A DNA stretch of 52,380 nucleotides from JBBRCE01 sp038205115 (GTDB lineage: Bacteria; Planctomycetota; Planctomycetia; Pirellulales; JBBRCE01), in the NCBI GenBank assembly GCA_038205115.1, contig JBBRCE010000035.1, positions 1 to 52,380 on the forward strand, given 5' to 3'. Made by a program: the position numbers and the translations under genes. The notes beneath the pieces were generated by a model. It worked only from the letters and a program-made list of their open reading frames with translations. It searched no databases and was not told the origin of the DNA. Positions 52,075-52,380 of this stretch are shown one piece after another (the first letter of the stretch is position 1; each line of letters starts with the position of its first letter).

Positions 52075-52380
52075 GTAACCGTTCACGGGCTGAAATGTAG
52101 GTTATTTGCTGTGGGCGCGGAGCGGTAGCGCGGGGAATTGTGTGAGAGGTTGCTGGCCAGAGACGCGGCAGGGTGTTAGGCCGAGTTGTCGATCAACAGC
52201 GTCGGCGCGGGTTGGTCTTGGCAGTAGGCGTGCACACTGTCGACCAAAAAGTCGAAGGCCGAGCGGCCTTGTTGAGCGCATGTCGCCATCGTCGTCCAGA
52301 TCCGCTCGAGCCAGCGTTGCCCGCCTTCGCTCCGCGAACCTTGCGTCACCAGGCGGTCGATCACCACAAACCGAATCGCT
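52075..52380 (-). mobile_element. End of an IS66-family insertion sequence (partial)
   Basis: The terminus appears to be GTAACCGTTCACGGGCTG (52075-52092); IS66 elements typically begin with GTAA and this sequence resembles their inverted repeat. The element continues beyond the window edge, so the other terminus and target duplication cannot be checked. It has landed 111 bases downstream of the second ABC permease. Confidence 0.75.
52176..52380 (-). CDS. IS66 family transposase, C-terminal fragment
   Basis: The frame is open from the window edge (RFVVIDRLVTQGSRSE at the cut end) to a stop at 52176, giving 68 residues of the C-terminus. RSEGGQRWLERIWTTMATCAQQ and the tail QPAPTLLIDNSA match the C-terminal segment of IS66 transposases (the part that follows the DDE domain). 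Only the C-terminus is inside the window, so completeness cannot be judged. Confidence 0.8.
   Translation of the reverse strand, partial: AIRFVVIDRLVTQGSRSEGGQRWLERIWTTMATCAQQGRSAFDFLVDSVHAYCQDQPAPTLLIDNSA

Noticed and set aside
1..52380. tRNA genes and CRISPR arrays
   Set aside because: No T-loop/acceptor pattern and no regularly spaced short repeats were seen on reading; a tRNAscan or CRISPR finder run would settle it.

Overview
The window looks like chromosomal DNA of a planctomycete, probably near the Pirellulales. Evidence: a Tat-type DUF1501 protein, a DUF1570-like HEATH protein, an unusually large secretin with a repeat-rich N-terminus, several secreted proteins of no obvious family, an Uma2 nuclease, moderately high GC, and weak or absent Shine-Dalgarno sites mixed with some GTG and TTG starts. 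This placement is inferred from gene content, not from a marker-gene tree. I found no rRNA, tRNA or CRISPR array.

Layout. 1-952 has no convincing gene but holds a strong orphan promoter and palindromic repeats. 953-6969 (minus) is an envelope-glycosylation cluster: flippase-like protein, GT2 glycosyltransferase, multi-pass glycosyltransferase-like protein and a secreted protein carrying a ricin-type trefoil. 7281-8057 is an SDR oxidoreductase. 8245-8738 is a toxin-antitoxin pair bracketed by two related 151-bp direct repeats. 9111-13589 is a 1492-residue secretin. 14034-15655 pairs a thioesterase with an MGDG-synthase-like glycosyltransferase. 15706-18529 holds an exported esterase and the DUF1501 protein. 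18630-20156 is a CbiM/PDGLE metal-uptake protein followed, after a large intercistronic hairpin, by a zinc-ribbon membrane protein. 21453-22477 is rplM-rpsI with a terminator. 22583-23395 is a CPBP membrane protease. 23743-30677 is addB-addA. 30840-32687 is a CLC channel with CBS domains. 32917-34197 is the CCA-adding enzyme.

34228-35517 is cysH with an Rrf2 regulator behind it and a textbook promoter whose spacer is a palindrome. 35793-40081 is pyruvate carboxylase followed at once by the biotin ligase that modifies it. 40150-46803 is a mix: a small unknown protein, a metallopeptidase overlapping a PaaK-like ligase, Uma2, a PfpI/DJ-1 protein, a DUF1570-like protein, a 57-residue small protein behind a terminator-like leader, and YceI. 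47110-51963 is a co-directional run of a SAM methyltransferase, an isoprenylcysteine-methyltransferase-like membrane protein, and a permease-ATPase-permease ABC system. From 52075 the window enters the end of an IS66-family element.

Most of the window is core metabolism, DNA repair and envelope functions. The most unusual material is the dispersed palindromic/repeat family (around 540-661, 8080-9012, and apparently inside the PaaK-like gene), the repeat-flanked toxin-antitoxin module, the small 57-residue gene with its leader hairpin, and the methyltransferase-ABC run. I saw no clear multi-gene system that is entirely unprecedented.
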